A DNA stretch of 64,000 nucleotides from Pontibacter chinhatensis (GTDB lineage Bacteria; Bacteroidota; Bacteroidia; Cytophagales; Hymenobacteraceae), in NCBI RefSeq assembly GCF_900113285.1, contig NZ_FOOT01000003.1, positions 1 to 64,000 of the forward strand, read 5' to 3'. Shown here one piece after another: positions 18,596-27,411 of this stretch (position 1 is its first letter; each line of letters opens with the position of its first letter). A program made the position numbers and the translations under genes. The notes beneath the pieces were generated by a model that saw nothing but the letters and a program-made list of their open reading frames with translations, was not told where the DNA came from and ran no database searches.

Positions 18596-20575
18596 TTAGT
18601 AGTTCAGCATGGCTTCTGCTTTCTGGCGCAGGCGCTGCCGTGGCAAGAACTCATGCTCCAGCGGCGGCGCAAACGGCACGGCGGTGTCCAGGCTGGCTAC
18701 CCGGGCTACCGGGGCATCGAGCTTCTCAAAGCAGTGCTCGCTTATCCAAGCGGCAATTTCTCCGCCAATGCCACCGGTCATGGTGTCTTCATGCAGTATA
18801 ATCACACGGCCTGTTTTCTCCACAGCGGCACGCACGGCCTCCTGGTCCCAAGGCAGCAGGGTGCGCAGGTCCAGGATCTCTATGCTGGCATCGCTTAGCT
18901 CCTGCTGCAGCTGCTTGGCCCAGTGCACGCCCATGCCATAGGTAATAATGGTGAGGTCGGTACCCTCGGCCACTGTTTTGGCCTTGCCAATCTCTACCGT
19001 ATAGTAATCATCCGGAATCTCCTGCGAGATGGAGCGGTACAGCAGCTTGTGCTCAAAGTACATCACCGGGTTGGGGTCCTCGATGGCGGCGTTCAGCAGG
19101 CCTTTGGCATCGTAGGGCGAGGAGGGGTAAACCACCTTTAGGCCCGGCGTGTGGAAGAACCAGGCCTCATTGCTTTGCGAGTGGAACGGCCCGGCCGCTG
19201 TGCCCGCGCCTGTTGGCATGCGTACCACCACGTCGGCGTTCTGGCCCCAGCGGTAGTGGCTCTTGGCCAGGTTATTCACAATCTGGCTGAAACCGGCGCT
19301 CACGAAGTCGGCGAACTGCATCTCTACCATACTTTTCTGCCCGCGCACCGACAGCCCCAGGCCAATGCCCAGGATGGCCGATTCGCAGAGCGGCGTGTTG
19401 CGCACGCGCTCTTTGCCGAACTTATCCACAAAGCCCTCCGTCACTTTAAACACACCGCCATACTCGGCAATGTCCTGCCCCATCAGCACCAGCTCGGGGA
19501 AGCGCTCCATACTTTGGCGCAGCCCGTCGGAGATGGCGTCCACGAAGCGGCGCTCCGTTTTGGCCTCCGAGACCGGTTTAATCACCTCCTGGTTGAAAGG
19601 CTGGTACATATCGGCCAGTTCCTGCGCGACATCGGCTGTCGGCATCGGCTCGTTAAAGGCAATGTTCAGCCCCTCCTCTATCTCGGCCTTCAGCTCCTCT
19701 TTTATACTTTCCATGGCCTTCTGCGTCAGCACCAGCTCGTCGAGCAGGTAGCGTTCGTAGTTCTCCACAGGGTCTTTCTTGGCCCAGCGCTCAAACAGCT
19801 CCTGCGGCACATACTTGGTGCCACTGGCTTCCTCATGGCCGCGCATTCTAAACGTGATGGCCTCGATGAGCATCGGACGCGGGTTTTTGCGGATGCTGGC
19901 TGCGGCCTGCCGGATGGTGTCGTATACTTCCAGGATGTTGTTGCCGTCAATCTGCAGGGCATCCATGCCGTAGGCCGGCCCTTTATCAATAAAATGCTTG
20001 AACTTGAACTGCTCGTTGCTTGGTGTGGAGAGGCCATAGCCGTTGTTCTCGATGAGGAAAATTACGGGCAGGCCCCACACGGCGGCCACGTTCAGCGCCT
20101 CATGGAAATCGCCCTCTGAGGCGCCGCCGTCGCCGCTGAACACCAGCGTCACCTTCTCCTTGTTCTCCAGCAGGTCGGCCAGGGCGATGCCGTCGGCCAC
20201 GGCCAGTTGCGGGCCCAGATGCGAGATCATGCCCACAATATGGTGCTCATTGGTACCGAAGTGGAACGAGCGGTCGCGGCCCTTGGTGAAGCCGTGCGTT
20301 TTGCCCTGAAACTGCGCAAACAGGCGGTCCAGCGGCACGTCGCGGCCAGTGAAGACGCCCAGGTTGCGGTGCAGCGGCAGGATGTACTCGTCAGGTTCCA
20401 GCGCCAGGGCCGAGCCCACCGAGATGGCCTCCTGTCCGATGCCGGAGAACCACTTGCTCACACGCCCCTGGCGCAGCAGCACCAGCATGCGTTCCTCAAT
20501 CATGCGCGGCTTCAGCAGGGCGCGGTATAGTCTGATTAGTTCTTCTTCGGAGTACTCTTTGCGGTTATAGTTCAT
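18596..20575 (-). CDS. 2-oxoacid dehydrogenase E1, alpha and beta subunits fused
   Basis: This 659-residue thiamine-diphosphate enzyme decarboxylates a 2-oxoacid (branched-chain or pyruvate type) and passes the acyl group to lipoyl-E2. Residues 1 to about 330 form the alpha part: a GDGGASEGDFHEALNVAAVW stretch followed by ENNGYGLSTP, which together make the GDG-NN thiamine-binding motif. Residues about 340-659 form the beta part (GQDIAEYGGVFKVTEGF, PLCESAILGIGLGLSVRG, and a transketolase C-terminal domain with ITYGMGVHWAKQL). The fused form is common in Bacteroidota. E2 and E3 are not nearby. It depends on lipoylation by LipA. The exact 2-oxoacid is not readable. Confidence 0.9.
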   Translation of the reverse strand: MNYNRKEYSEEELIRLYRALLKPRMIEERMLVLLRQGRVSKWFSGIGQEAISVGSALALEPDEYILPLHRNLGVFTGRDVPLDRLFAQFQGKTHGFTKGRDRSFHFGTNEHHIVGMISHLGPQLAVADGIALADLLENKEKVTLVFSGDGGASEGDFHEALNVAAVWGLPVIFLIENNGYGLSTPSNEQFKFKHFIDKGPAYGMDALQIDGNNILEVYDTIRQAAASIRKNPRPMLIEAITFRMRGHEEASGTKYVPQELFERWAKKDPVENYERYLLDELVLTQKAMESIKEELKAEIEEGLNIAFNEPMPTADVAQELADMYQPFNQEVIKPVSEAKTERRFVDAISDGLRQSMERFPELVLMGQDIAEYGGVFKVTEGFVDKFGKERVRNTPLCESAILGIGLGLSVRGQKSMVEMQFADFVSAGFSQIVNNLAKSHYRWGQNADVVVRMPTGAGTAAGPFHSQSNEAWFFHTPGLKVVYPSSPYDAKGLLNAAIEDPNPVMYFEHKLLYRSISQEIPDDYYTVEIGKAKTVAEGTDLTIITYGMGVHWAKQLQQELSDASIEILDLRTLLPWDQEAVRAAVEKTGRVIILHEDTMTGGIGGEIAAWISEHCFEKLDAPVARVASLDTAVPFAPPLEHEFLPRQRLRQKAEAMLNY

Positions 20576-20898
20576 CTCTTTAATGAAAACCTCGTTATAG
20601 TTTTTGGGTTAATTAATGGCAAGGCACCCGTAAGGTATGCCATTAATTTATACTTTTGCTTCATTAGGTTACTGCCGTAAGGCAAAGGAATCAGCCCTTT
20701 TCACCTTAGCGAGCAAAAGCTACAGAAAACCTGCAAAGGCTGCAAGCAAAGACAAAAAAGTCTCTATATTCTATACTTTCAAAGTATAAAGTATAGCCGC
20801 AGCCGGCATTTAAAAGTATAACCGGATAGTTTATGGGATGTCGGGATGAGTCTCCTGGCAGTATCCCCTAACTATTCAACAAAGGAGCGATTAAGATT
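20576..20898. other. Divergent gap between E1 and the M16 peptidase
   Basis: About 320 bases without a gene. It holds a TACTTTTG box at 20651-20658 (plus strand) that could serve the M16 peptidase gene about 240 bases downstream. A cluster of AAGTATA/TATACTT motifs lies around 20770-20822. An AGGAG at 20882-20886 lies 12 bases before the ATG at 20899. Confidence 0.5.
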
Positions 20899-22158
20899 AT
20901 GATAGATTTCAAAGAATTTACCCTTGACAATGGTTTGCGCGTGATTGTGCATGAGGACCACACCTCGCCGATGGCAGTGCTGAACGTGCTCTACGACGTG
21001 GGCTCGCGCGACGAGGAGGAGGCCCACACGGGTTTTGCCCACCTGTTCGAGCACCTCATGTTCAGCGGCTCCAAGAACATACCGGTGTACGACGAGCCCC
21101 TGCAGCGCGTGGGCGGCGAAAACAACGCCTTCACCAGCCCCGATATCACCAACTATTACCTCTCGGTGCCGGCACAGAACATCGAAACCGGCTTCTGGCT
21201 GGAGTCGGACCGCATGATGGAACTGGCCTTTAGCGAGCACGGCCTGGAGGTTCAGCGCAAGGTGGTGGTAGAGGAGTTTAAGCAGAACTACCTCAACCAA
21301 CCCTACGGCGATGTGTGGCTGAAGCTGCGCCCGCTGGCTTACAAGGAGCACTCCTATAAATGGGCGACCATCGGCAAAGAAATCGCCCATATCGAGGAGG
21401 CGACCATGGATATTGTGAAGGCGTTTCACAGGAAACACTACTCGCCGAGCAACGCCATCTTGGTAGTAGCCGGCAACGTGACTTTTGAGCGGGCGAAGGA
21501 GCTGACCGAAAAATGGTTTGGCCCCATCCCGGCCGGCGAGAAGTATGAGCGCCAGCTGCAGGCCGAGCCGCGGCAGACGGAGGAGCGCGTGCTAGAGGTA
21601 AGTTCCGATGTGCCGCTCAGCGCCATCTACAAAGCCTACCACATGCCGGGCCGCCAGCACCCCGACTACCACGCCGTGGACCTAATCAGCGACATCCTGG
21701 GCCGGGGCAAGTCAAGCCGACTGTACGAGCAACTGGTAAAAGAGCAGAAGCTGTTCAACTCCATCTCCGCCTCTGTGTCGGGAAGTATAGAACCGGGGCT
21801 GCTCATTATCCAAGGCAAGCTAAACGAGGGCGTGGACCTGCAGGAAGCCAACGCCGCCATCGAGGCTATTGTGCAGGAGCTCATCGATAACCGCGTGGAC
21901 GAGGAGGAGCTGAACAAGGTGAAGAACCAGGCCGAGACGAGCATCGTGTTCTCGGAGATTGAGTTGCTTAACCGCGCCATGAACCTGGCCTACAGCAAGC
22001 TGCTCGGCGACACCAACCTCATCAACCTGGAAGGCGAGAAAGTACAGGCCGTCACGCCGGACGACATCCAGCGCTGTGCCCAGGAGGTGCTGCGCAAAAC
22101 CAACTGCTCTACCCTGCTTTACAAAGCGGAGAAGAAGGAGCAGTTGGTGGAGGCTTAG
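20899..22158 (+). CDS. M16 family zinc metallopeptidase (insulinase/PqqL type)
   Basis: A 419-residue single-unit M16 peptidase. The inverted zinc motif HxxEH is at H48, E51 and H52 (HLFEH), and the third ligand is likely Glu125/126 in the VVVEEF segment about 74 residues later. The second domain begins near 180 and includes LISDILGRGKSSRLYEQLV. There is no signal peptide, so it is probably cytoplasmic. M16 proteins of this size usually work as pairs of an active and an inactive unit. No second unit lies next to it here, so the partner is elsewhere or the enzyme forms homodimers. The start at 20899 is preceded by AGGAG. Confidence 0.92.
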   Translation: MIDFKEFTLDNGLRVIVHEDHTSPMAVLNVLYDVGSRDEEEAHTGFAHLFEHLMFSGSKNIPVYDEPLQRVGGENNAFTSPDITNYYLSVPAQNIETGFWLESDRMMELAFSEHGLEVQRKVVVEEFKQNYLNQPYGDVWLKLRPLAYKEHSYKWATIGKEIAHIEEATMDIVKAFHRKHYSPSNAILVVAGNVTFERAKELTEKWFGPIPAGEKYERQLQAEPRQTEERVLEVSSDVPLSAIYKAYHMPGRQHPDYHAVDLISDILGRGKSSRLYEQLVKEQKLFNSISASVSGSIEPGLLIIQGKLNEGVDLQEANAAIEAIVQELIDNRVDEEELNKVKNQAETSIVFSEIELLNRAMNLAYSKLLGDTNLINLEGEKVQAVTPDDIQRCAQEVLRKTNCSTLLYKAEKKEQLVEA

Positions 22159-22186
22159 GTTGTAGGTTTAAGTTTAGAAATAAGTG

Positions 22187-22216
22187 AAAGGCTGCCACGT
22201 ATGGCGGCCTTTCTTT
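22187..22216 (+). terminator. Terminator of the M16 peptidase gene
   Basis: AAAGGCTGCC pairs with GGCGGCCTTT (one G-T wobble) around ACGTAT, followed by CTTTTT. It begins 29 bases after the stop. Confidence 0.8.
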
Positions 22217-22741
22217 TTAGTAGCCTTGCCAACGTGTTAGCTGTTGTTCTCCTTCTCTGGCGCAAGTCTTCAGACTTGTGTCCTATGATGGCGTCGAGTC
22301 TCCGACTCGACTGGCTTGAAAAGCCATACTTTATACTTTGGCTGTACTTCTTATACTTTGGCTATACTTTCAATCCCCTCGCTGGCGCGAGTTTGCAACT
22401 CGTGCCTAACTATGGTGTCGGGTTTGTAACCTAACTGGCTTGAAAAGCCATACTTATACTTTGGCTAGGCTTTATACTTGCCGGTTATACTTTCCTAGCC
22501 ACTGCTTCCTGCAACTGGAGCTAAGCTATCATTGCTAGCTTCTGTTCCTCCTCCAGACTTACATAAGCTATTGTTTCATCTCTTATTTGGCTCCCTCCCA
22601 GGCCGGGAGGCCTCGCCTTCGGGCATCGCGCTGCTTTCGCTTCCTGCCCTCGTACCTCGGGCTGCCTCACTTCGCTCGTCACCGGAACCTCTCGAGGCGC
22701 TCAACCCAAAGGCTGGGAACCATTCGATAGCCACGGCTATT

Positions 22742-22815
22742 ACTGTCATCTCGACCTTTGGGAGAGATCTGGATAGAATTCCTGATAGATCTCTCACTGC
22801 GTTCGAGATGACAGT
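22742..22815. repeat. Nested hairpin TGTCATCTCGA...TCGAGATGACA, copy 1
   Basis: Thirteen-base arms (22742-22754 and 22803-22815) are perfectly complementary. Inside them a second pair GAGAGATCT (22762-22770) and AGATCTCTC (22787-22795) is also complementary. The second copy is at 46706-46777 in island R6. Similar GTCATCTCGA...GAGAGATCT words recur in many bacterial genomes as dispersed repeats (recalled, not checked). Confidence 0.8.
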
Positions 22816-22874
22816 GAAGGGCGCAAGTATAATTCCCTACTCGGAGGGGCTAGGGGTGGGTTTATACCTTGTAA

Positions 22875-22894
22875 GGACAGGTCGCGACCTGTCC
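22875..22894. repeat. Palindrome GGACAGGTCGCGACCTGTCC, copy 1
   Basis: Perfect 20-base palindrome in island R1. This copy is in the opposite context to the other three: it is followed by GCGGGAG instead of preceded by GCGCG. Confidence 0.9.
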
Positions 22895-23189
22895 GCGGGA
22901 GAACTGAGGCTATAAAACTTATACTTCAGCAATAGTAATGACAGGCTCCCCTCCTTGGCTAAGGAGGGGATAGGGGTGGTTGGACCCGGCACTGCAAGTA
23001 TAAACTACTGTACTTACTAAGAAGGCTGGACCAGGAGCTATACTAAGGCAGGCGTGCTTGAAACCAGAATCAAAAATATCCCTCTATCCGCCCCATCTCC
23101 AGAATTGCTTCAGATTTGCTCCAGGTTTACTTCAGATTCGGGCTTTAGCTTTGAGGCATAAACATTCTTTAACCTTTTAAAGCAAGACC

Positions 23190-23642
23190 ATGAAATCAAC
23201 CGCATTTGCATTCCTGTTTTTGGGCAGCTTCCTGTTTGCCTGCGACGATAAAGATGATGATGTAAAGCCGGACGATGTGCCTGCAGCCGTGAAAGAAAGC
23301 CTGATCAGCGCCTTCCCGAATGCCCAGAATATTGAGTGGGAAAAGAAGGCCGAGGACTTTGAGGCCGACTTCGACCAGGAACTGGTGGATTATGATGCTT
23401 TGTTCAACGCCTCCGGTAGCCTATTGAAGCACAAGTATGACCTGCCTGAGGCAGAACTGCCGGAAGAAGTAAAGGCTGGTATCAATCAGAAATACGCTGG
23501 CTTCCGCATCGATGATGCCGACGTGCTGGTGCAGGATGGCGATACCCTCTACCAGGTAGAGCTGGAGAAAGACAAGCAAGAGCACAAGCTCGTGTTCTCC
23601 GCCGATGGCCAGGAGCAAACAGGCACCCCGTACTGGGACTAA
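23190..23642 (+). CDS. PepSY-like (DUF2874) secreted protein
   Basis: A 150-residue lipoprotein-like protein with a signal ending LFAC (Cys18), followed by an Asp-rich linker (DDKDDDVKPDD). Two PepSY-like halves follow. The first has VPAAVKESLISAFPNAQNIEW and a LLKHKYDL strand; the second has LPEEVKAGINQKYAGFRIDDADV and YQVELEK. This duplicated alpha-beta pattern is typical of the BLIP/PepSY-like proteins of Bacteroidota, which bind calcium or act as small inhibitors in some cases; the function here is unknown. It stands alone between repeat island R1 and a terminator. Confidence 0.85.
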   Translation: MKSTAFAFLFLGSFLFACDDKDDDVKPDDVPAAVKESLISAFPNAQNIEWEKKAEDFEADFDQELVDYDALFNASGSLLKHKYDLPEAELPEEVKAGINQKYAGFRIDDADVLVQDGDTLYQVELEKDKQEHKLVFSADGQEQTGTPYWD

Positions 23643-23674
23643 TCCCTCCTTTTAGAGCTCAGACTTATGCTTTA

Positions 23675-23714
23675 CAAAGCGCGGTGCTACGGCACGGCGC
23701 TTTGCTTTTTTATA
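23675..23714 (+). terminator. Terminator of the PepSY-like gene
   Basis: CAAAGCGC pairs with GCGCTTTG, with an inner GTGC/GCAC pair, followed by CTTTTTT. It lies 33 bases after the stop. Confidence 0.85.
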
Positions 23715-23763
23715 CCCGCACCGCCCACTGCCGCTAGTCCGCAAAACCTTTTCGAGTCAATAG

Positions 23764-23794
23764 TTGTATATACAAATAACAAAAAGTACATTTG
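23764..23794 (+). promoter_or_regulatory. Promoter and operator of the marR-like gene
   Basis: A perfect 12-base palindrome TTGTATATACAA (23764-23775) overlaps the -33 position. A TACATTTG -7 box follows at 23787-23794, 20 bases after its TTG. The ATG at 23800 lies only 5 bases after the -7 box, so the mRNA is probably leaderless or nearly so. A near-identical palindrome (one mismatch) precedes the next gene, which fits autoregulation by the MarR protein. Confidence 0.65.
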
Positions 23795-23799
23795 TGACC

Positions 23800-24249
23800 A
23801 TGCGGATAGAAGACGAAATAAATCAGAAGGAATTTAAAGACGATTACCGTCGCCTGATGGCTAACCTGTTGTTTACCAACAACTGGTTGAACCAACAGCT
23901 TATCCCTTTTTTCCGGGATCTCGGTCTCACACTGCAGCAGCACAACGTACTGGCTATTGTGCGGGGGCAAAATCCCGAGCCTGCCTGCTTCGGCGACATC
24001 CAAAACCGCATGGTTGACCGCAACTCCAACGTTACCCGCCTCATTGACAAGCTCATTGAGAAAGGCTACGTTACCCGCGACATCTGTCAGGCCAACCGTC
24101 GCATGATTGAAGTGCGCATCACCGACAGCGGACTGAAAAAACTGCAGGAGGTGGACACCCGCTTCCCGGAACTTTTAGCGCATTTCCATAAACTTTCGAA
24201 AGAGGAAGCTGTTATGGCTAGCAACCTGCTCGATAAACTAAGGGGCTAA
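23800..24249 (+). CDS. MarR family transcriptional regulator
   Basis: A winged-helix repressor of about 149 residues if translation begins at the ATG at 23800. An upstream TTG at 23764 is in frame, but it lies inside the operator palindrome and upstream of the -7 box, so it is unlikely. The DNA-binding core has LTLQQHNVLAIVRG, then the recognition-helix region DIQNRMVDRNSNVTRLIDKLIEKGYVTRD and the wing CQANRRMIEVRITDSG. It is followed 56 bases later by an aldo/keto reductase with a matching operator, then an old yellow enzyme, both electrophile-detoxifying. It probably senses a reactive electrophile or redox signal; this is an inference from context. Confidence 0.92.
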   Translation: MRIEDEINQKEFKDDYRRLMANLLFTNNWLNQQLIPFFRDLGLTLQQHNVLAIVRGQNPEPACFGDIQNRMVDRNSNVTRLIDKLIEKGYVTRDICQANRRMIEVRITDSGLKKLQEVDTRFPELLAHFHKLSKEEAVMASNLLDKLRG

Positions 24250-24263
24250 TATTTTTTTCGCTA

Positions 24264-24280
24264 TACATTTGTATACACAA
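24264..24280 (+). promoter_or_regulatory. Promoter and MarR operator of the aldo/keto reductase
   Basis: TACATTTG (24264-24271) is a perfect TAnnTTTG box. TTGTATACACAA (24269-24280) overlaps its 3' end and differs by one base from the palindrome before the marR-like gene. A repressor bound here would cover the -7 box and the transcription start. Confidence 0.6.
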
Positions 24281-24305
24281 GTAATGTACATACTTTAGAA
24301 TTTCT

Positions 24306-25130
24306 ATGAAATATATCCAGATAAAAGGAGCCACCATTCCAGCTTTGGGCCTGGGCACCTTCCAGCTAGCGGGAGACACAGCGCAGAAAATCGTCGCCCA
24401 TGCCCTAGCCACCGGCTACCGTCACATCGACACAGCGCAGATGTACCAGAACGAGGCCGCGGTGGGTAATGCTATCAAGGAGTCCGGGGTAGCCCGAAGC
24501 GAGGTTTTCCTGACCACGAAGGTACTGCCGACGAATCTTTCTAAGGAAAAGTTCATGCCCTCTGTGGAGGAAAGCCTGCAGAAGCTGCGCACCGATTACG
24601 TGGACCTGCTGCTGATACACTGGCCGAACGCGGAGGTGCCTGTGGAGGAATACATGGCTGAGTTGGTAAAAGCCCAGGAAAAAGGTTACGCCCGGTACAT
24701 CGGGGTCAGCAACCACCCTACCGCCCTGCTCGACAAGGTGCTGGCCACGGGTGCTGAGATTATTACCAACCAGGTGGAGTATCACCCTTTCCTCAACCAA
24801 GACAAACTTTATACTTACCTGCGCCAGCACAACCTGACACTAACCGCCTACAGCCCGATTGCGCAAGGTAAAGTACTGGGCAACGAGACGCTGAAAAGCA
24901 TCGGTAGCAAGTATGGCAAAAACGAGGTGCAGGTAACGCTGCGCTGGCTCATGCAGCAGGACGGGGTACTGGCCATCCCGAGAAGCGCCAAGGAAAAAAA
25001 CGTTGAGGCCAATTTCAACATCTTCGACTTTGAGCTCACGCCCCAGGAAGTGGAGCAGATAAACCAGCTGAAGCAGGCCAATACCCGCCTCATCAGCCCT
25101 TCCTTCGCCCCGGCGTGGGACACGGTTTAA
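24306..25130 (+). CDS. Aldo/keto reductase
   Basis: A 274-residue NADPH-dependent (beta/alpha)8 reductase of the 2,5-diketogluconate reductase/YvgN type. The catalytic tetrad is complete: D42, Y47 (in DTAQMY), K72 (TTKV) and H105 (IHWPN). The NADPH-binding IPRSAKEKNVEANFNIFDFEL segment sits near residues 223-243. It reduces aldehydes and ketones such as methylglyoxal in related bacteria. It has its own promoter with an operator matching that of the upstream MarR gene, so it is probably the main target of that regulator. Length and motifs are normal. Confidence 0.95.
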   Translation: MKYIQIKGATIPALGLGTFQLAGDTAQKIVAHALATGYRHIDTAQMYQNEAAVGNAIKESGVARSEVFLTTKVLPTNLSKEKFMPSVEESLQKLRTDYVDLLLIHWPNAEVPVEEYMAELVKAQEKGYARYIGVSNHPTALLDKVLATGAEIITNQVEYHPFLNQDKLYTYLRQHNLTLTAYSPIAQGKVLGNETLKSIGSKYGKNEVQVTLRWLMQQDGVLAIPRSAKEKNVEANFNIFDFELTPQEVEQINQLKQANTRLISPSFAPAWDTV

Positions 25131-25230
25131 TTGATAATTAAGAATTACGATTTAATAACTATGAATGAGGAAGATTGTGCAGGCTGGAGAACTCCTAAAC
25201 TTTCTACCTCTCCAACTTTCTAACTACATT

Positions 25231-26331
25231 ATGTCACAACCACTTTTAAAACCAATTACGTTAGGCGACCTGACGCTGAAGAACCGCGTCGTGATGGCAC
25301 CCATGACGCGCAGCCGCGCCGACAACGAAGACAACGCCGCCAACGACCTGATGGCTACGTACTATGCCCAGCGCGCCAGCGCCGGGTTGATTATCTCCGA
25401 GGGATCGCAAATCTCAAAGCAAGCTGTTGGCTATATCAACACGCCCGGCATTTATAGCGCGGAGCAGGTAGCCGGCTGGAAAAAAATAACCGAGGCCGTG
25501 CACGCCGAAGGAGGCAAGATTTTCCTGCAGCTGTGGCACGTAGGCCGCATGTCGCACCCCGACTTCCACGGCGGAAAACTGCCGGTGGCCCCCTCTCCCA
25601 TCAACCCCAACGATAAAGCCTTTACACCCGAGGGCTTCAAAGATACCGTTACACCGCACGAGTTGACCATCCCGGAGATAAAGCAGATTGTACAGGATTT
25701 TAAAACGGCAGCCCGCAACGCCATTGATGCCGGTTTCGACGGCGTGGAAGTGCACGGCTCCAACGGTTACCTGCTGCACCAGTTCTTCGTGAGCACGGCC
25801 AACGTGCGCACCGATGCCTACGGTGGCTCTGTGGAGAACCGCGCCCGCATCCTGTTCGAGGTGCTGGACGCCATTAAGGAAGTGGTGCCGCAGCACCGAA
25901 TTGGCGTGCGCCTGAACCCTAGTATGCACGGCGCATTCGGCATCACCGTAAACGAAGATACCATCCCGACCTTCGACTACATTGTAGAGCAGCTGAACAA
26001 GTATAACCTGGCGTACGCGCACCTGACTGAGGCCTCGCCGGCCAACAAGGACGTGCCGCACATCGAGCCACAGGTGGCCAAGCGCTACCGTCCGAAGTAT
26101 AAAGGCAACCTGATTATCAACGGCGGCTTTACACAGGAGACAGGAAATAAAGTAATTGCCGACGGTGATGCCGACATGGTGGCCTTCGGTGTGCCGTTTA
26201 TCGGCAACCCGGACCTGGTGGAGCGCTTTGCCCAGAACGCCGAGCTGCAGCAGCCGGACCAGAGCAAGTTCTATGCTTCCGGTCCGGAAGGCTATGTGGA
26301 TTACCCTACGCTGGCAGAAGTGGAAGCCTAG
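25231..26331 (+). CDS. Old yellow enzyme family ene-reductase (NemA-like)
   Basis: An FMN-dependent alkene reductase of about 366 residues. The start at 25231 (MSQPLLKPITLGDLTLKNRVVMAPMTRSRA) matches the family N-terminus. The in-frame upstream start at 25165 would add 22 residues encoded by low-complexity DNA and is less likely. Motifs include LQLWHVGRMSHPDFHGG, the substrate-binding HGSN (VEVHGSNGYLLHQF) and the FMN-phosphate region with GGFT. Such enzymes reduce N-ethylmaleimide, quinones and nitro compounds. Placed after a MarR regulator and an aldo/keto reductase, it fits an electrophile-stress cluster. A strong terminator follows. Confidence 0.95.
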   Translation: MSQPLLKPITLGDLTLKNRVVMAPMTRSRADNEDNAANDLMATYYAQRASAGLIISEGSQISKQAVGYINTPGIYSAEQVAGWKKITEAVHAEGGKIFLQLWHVGRMSHPDFHGGKLPVAPSPINPNDKAFTPEGFKDTVTPHELTIPEIKQIVQDFKTAARNAIDAGFDGVEVHGSNGYLLHQFFVSTANVRTDAYGGSVENRARILFEVLDAIKEVVPQHRIGVRLNPSMHGAFGITVNEDTIPTFDYIVEQLNKYNLAYAHLTEASPANKDVPHIEPQVAKRYRPKYKGNLIINGGFTQETGNKVIADGDADMVAFGVPFIGNPDLVERFAQNAELQQPDQSKFYASGPEGYVDYPTLAEVEA

Positions 26332-26350
26332 GCCGACGTCACTGCATCAT

Positions 26351-26390
26351 AAAAAAAGGCGCCCGCTATACTTTAGCGGGCGCCTTTTTT
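26351..26390 (+). terminator. Terminator of the old yellow enzyme gene, motif in loop
   Basis: GGCGCCCGCTA pairs with TAGCGGGCGCC, with A7 before and T6 after. The loop and top of the stem spell TATACTTT, the dispersed heptamer. Confidence 0.9.
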
Positions 26391-26399
26391 ATACTTTAT

Positions 26400-27130
26400 A
26401 CTTTAAGCTGTGAGTTAGCTTTTGCCTCACTCCAGCCTTCTCCTAAAAACAGGGGAGGTTTATACTTGCAGCACCGGGTCCAACCACCCCTGGCCCCTCC
26501 TTAGCCAAGGAGGGGAGTTCTGTCATTGCTTTGGCTGAAGTATAAGTTTTATCGCTGTCTTTCTCGCGCGGACAGGTCGCGACCTGTCCCTACAAAGTAT
26601 AAACCCACCCCAGCCCCTCCGAGGAGGGGAATTGCCTGCAGGCGATTACACCCCTGTTTAGCTTTGCTCGCAAGCTTCGAACTCCCGTTCTCACTTGTCC
26701 TCAAGGGAATAGTCTATACCTGCTGCATAGCCATGACCGTAGCTATCGAATTCTTTCCCAGCCTTTGGGTTGAGCGCCTCGAGAGGTTCAGGTGCCTGCA
26801 AGGCATTGCGACGCCAGGAGCAAAGGAAGCGAAAGCAGCGCGATGCCCGAAGGCGAGGCCTCCCGGCCTAGGAGGGAGCCAAGTTAGAGATGCAACTTTA
26901 GGCTCGTAAATCTGGAGGATGAGCCGCAGCTAGCATGGATAGCTTGGTTCAAGTGGAAGGAAGCGGTGGTTCAGGGAAGTATAAACCAGCAAGTATAAAG
27001 TATAGCTGAAGTATAACATATGGCCAGAGCAAGTATGGCTTTTCAAGTCAGTCGAATCAGAGACTCGACACCATCGTAAGACACAAGTCTGAAGACTTGC
27101 GCCAGAGAGTGACACAAAGTTAGAGTATGG
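26400..27130. repeat. Composite intergenic repeat island R2
   Basis: From left to right: a CAGGGGAGG element, CCGGGTCCAACCACCCC and the CCCCTCCTTAGCCAAGGAGGGG hairpin (about 26450-26520). Then TTGGCTGAAGTATAA and the GGACAGGTCGCGACCTGTCC palindrome (26570-26589). The long module is reversed (about 26741-26945), and a reversed paired-hairpin module follows (27031-27108). The module set is that of R1, largely in inverted order. It lies between the old yellow enzyme gene and ispF. Confidence 0.9.
26570..26589. repeat. Palindrome GGACAGGTCGCGACCTGTCC, copy 2
   Basis: Perfect 20-base palindrome preceded by CGC and followed by CTACAAAGTATAA, the same context as copies 3 and 4. Confidence 0.9.
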
Positions 27131-27411
27131 CGAGCACGTATAAAAAAGTATAACTCCAAGCTTTAAGGCTACAACTATTTATACTTTCTGTTCCCATAGT
27201 TTTCCGACAAAAGTATAGATGAACGCGGGTACTTGTTCGTATGCTACGCTGTGCTGCTCATAAGGATGGTAGCGAAACCAGAAGTATGGGGAAGCGCTCT
27301 GCTCAAAAATCAGCCGTGGCGGTGGCGCAATAATGGTATTTTTAGCTTAGATTTACCTTTTGAGCCTACCTGTAGGCAGGCTTTATACTTTTATACTTCC
27401 GCTTACATTCT
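27131..27411. other. Gap upstream of ispF
   Basis: About 280 bases between island R2 and ispF. It holds several AAGTATA/TATACTT copies, including two just before the ispF start. A small hairpin CCTACCTGTAGGCAGG lies near 27367. A 60-residue frame at 27233 has no recognisable protein character. Confidence 0.5.

Larger units (their letters stand above)
22240..23060. repeat. Composite intergenic repeat island R1
   Basis: The largest of seven related islands. From left to right it holds two copies of the paired-hairpin module (22257-22330 and 22379-22454), each ending GGCTTGAAAAGCC, joined by tandem TATACTTTGGCT-like units. Next comes the long module (22521-22735), then a nested hairpin TGTCATCTCGA...TCGAGATGACA (22742-22815). 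It ends with the palindrome GGACAGGTCGCGACCTGTCC (22875-22894) and the CCCCTCCTTGGCTAAGGAGGGG-type hairpin running into GGTGGTTGGACCCGG (about 22947-22990). Reading frames inside are artefacts of the repeat. Confidence 0.9.

Noticed and set aside
22532..22915. 127-residue frame in repeat island R1, with similar frames in R2, R4, R5 and R6
   Set aside because: The frames are translations of a shared non-coding module, with shifted starts and stops between copies.
23764..23799. TTG start extending the MarR protein by 12 residues
   Set aside because: The codon lies in the operator palindrome and upstream of the -7 box, so it would not be transcribed from that promoter.
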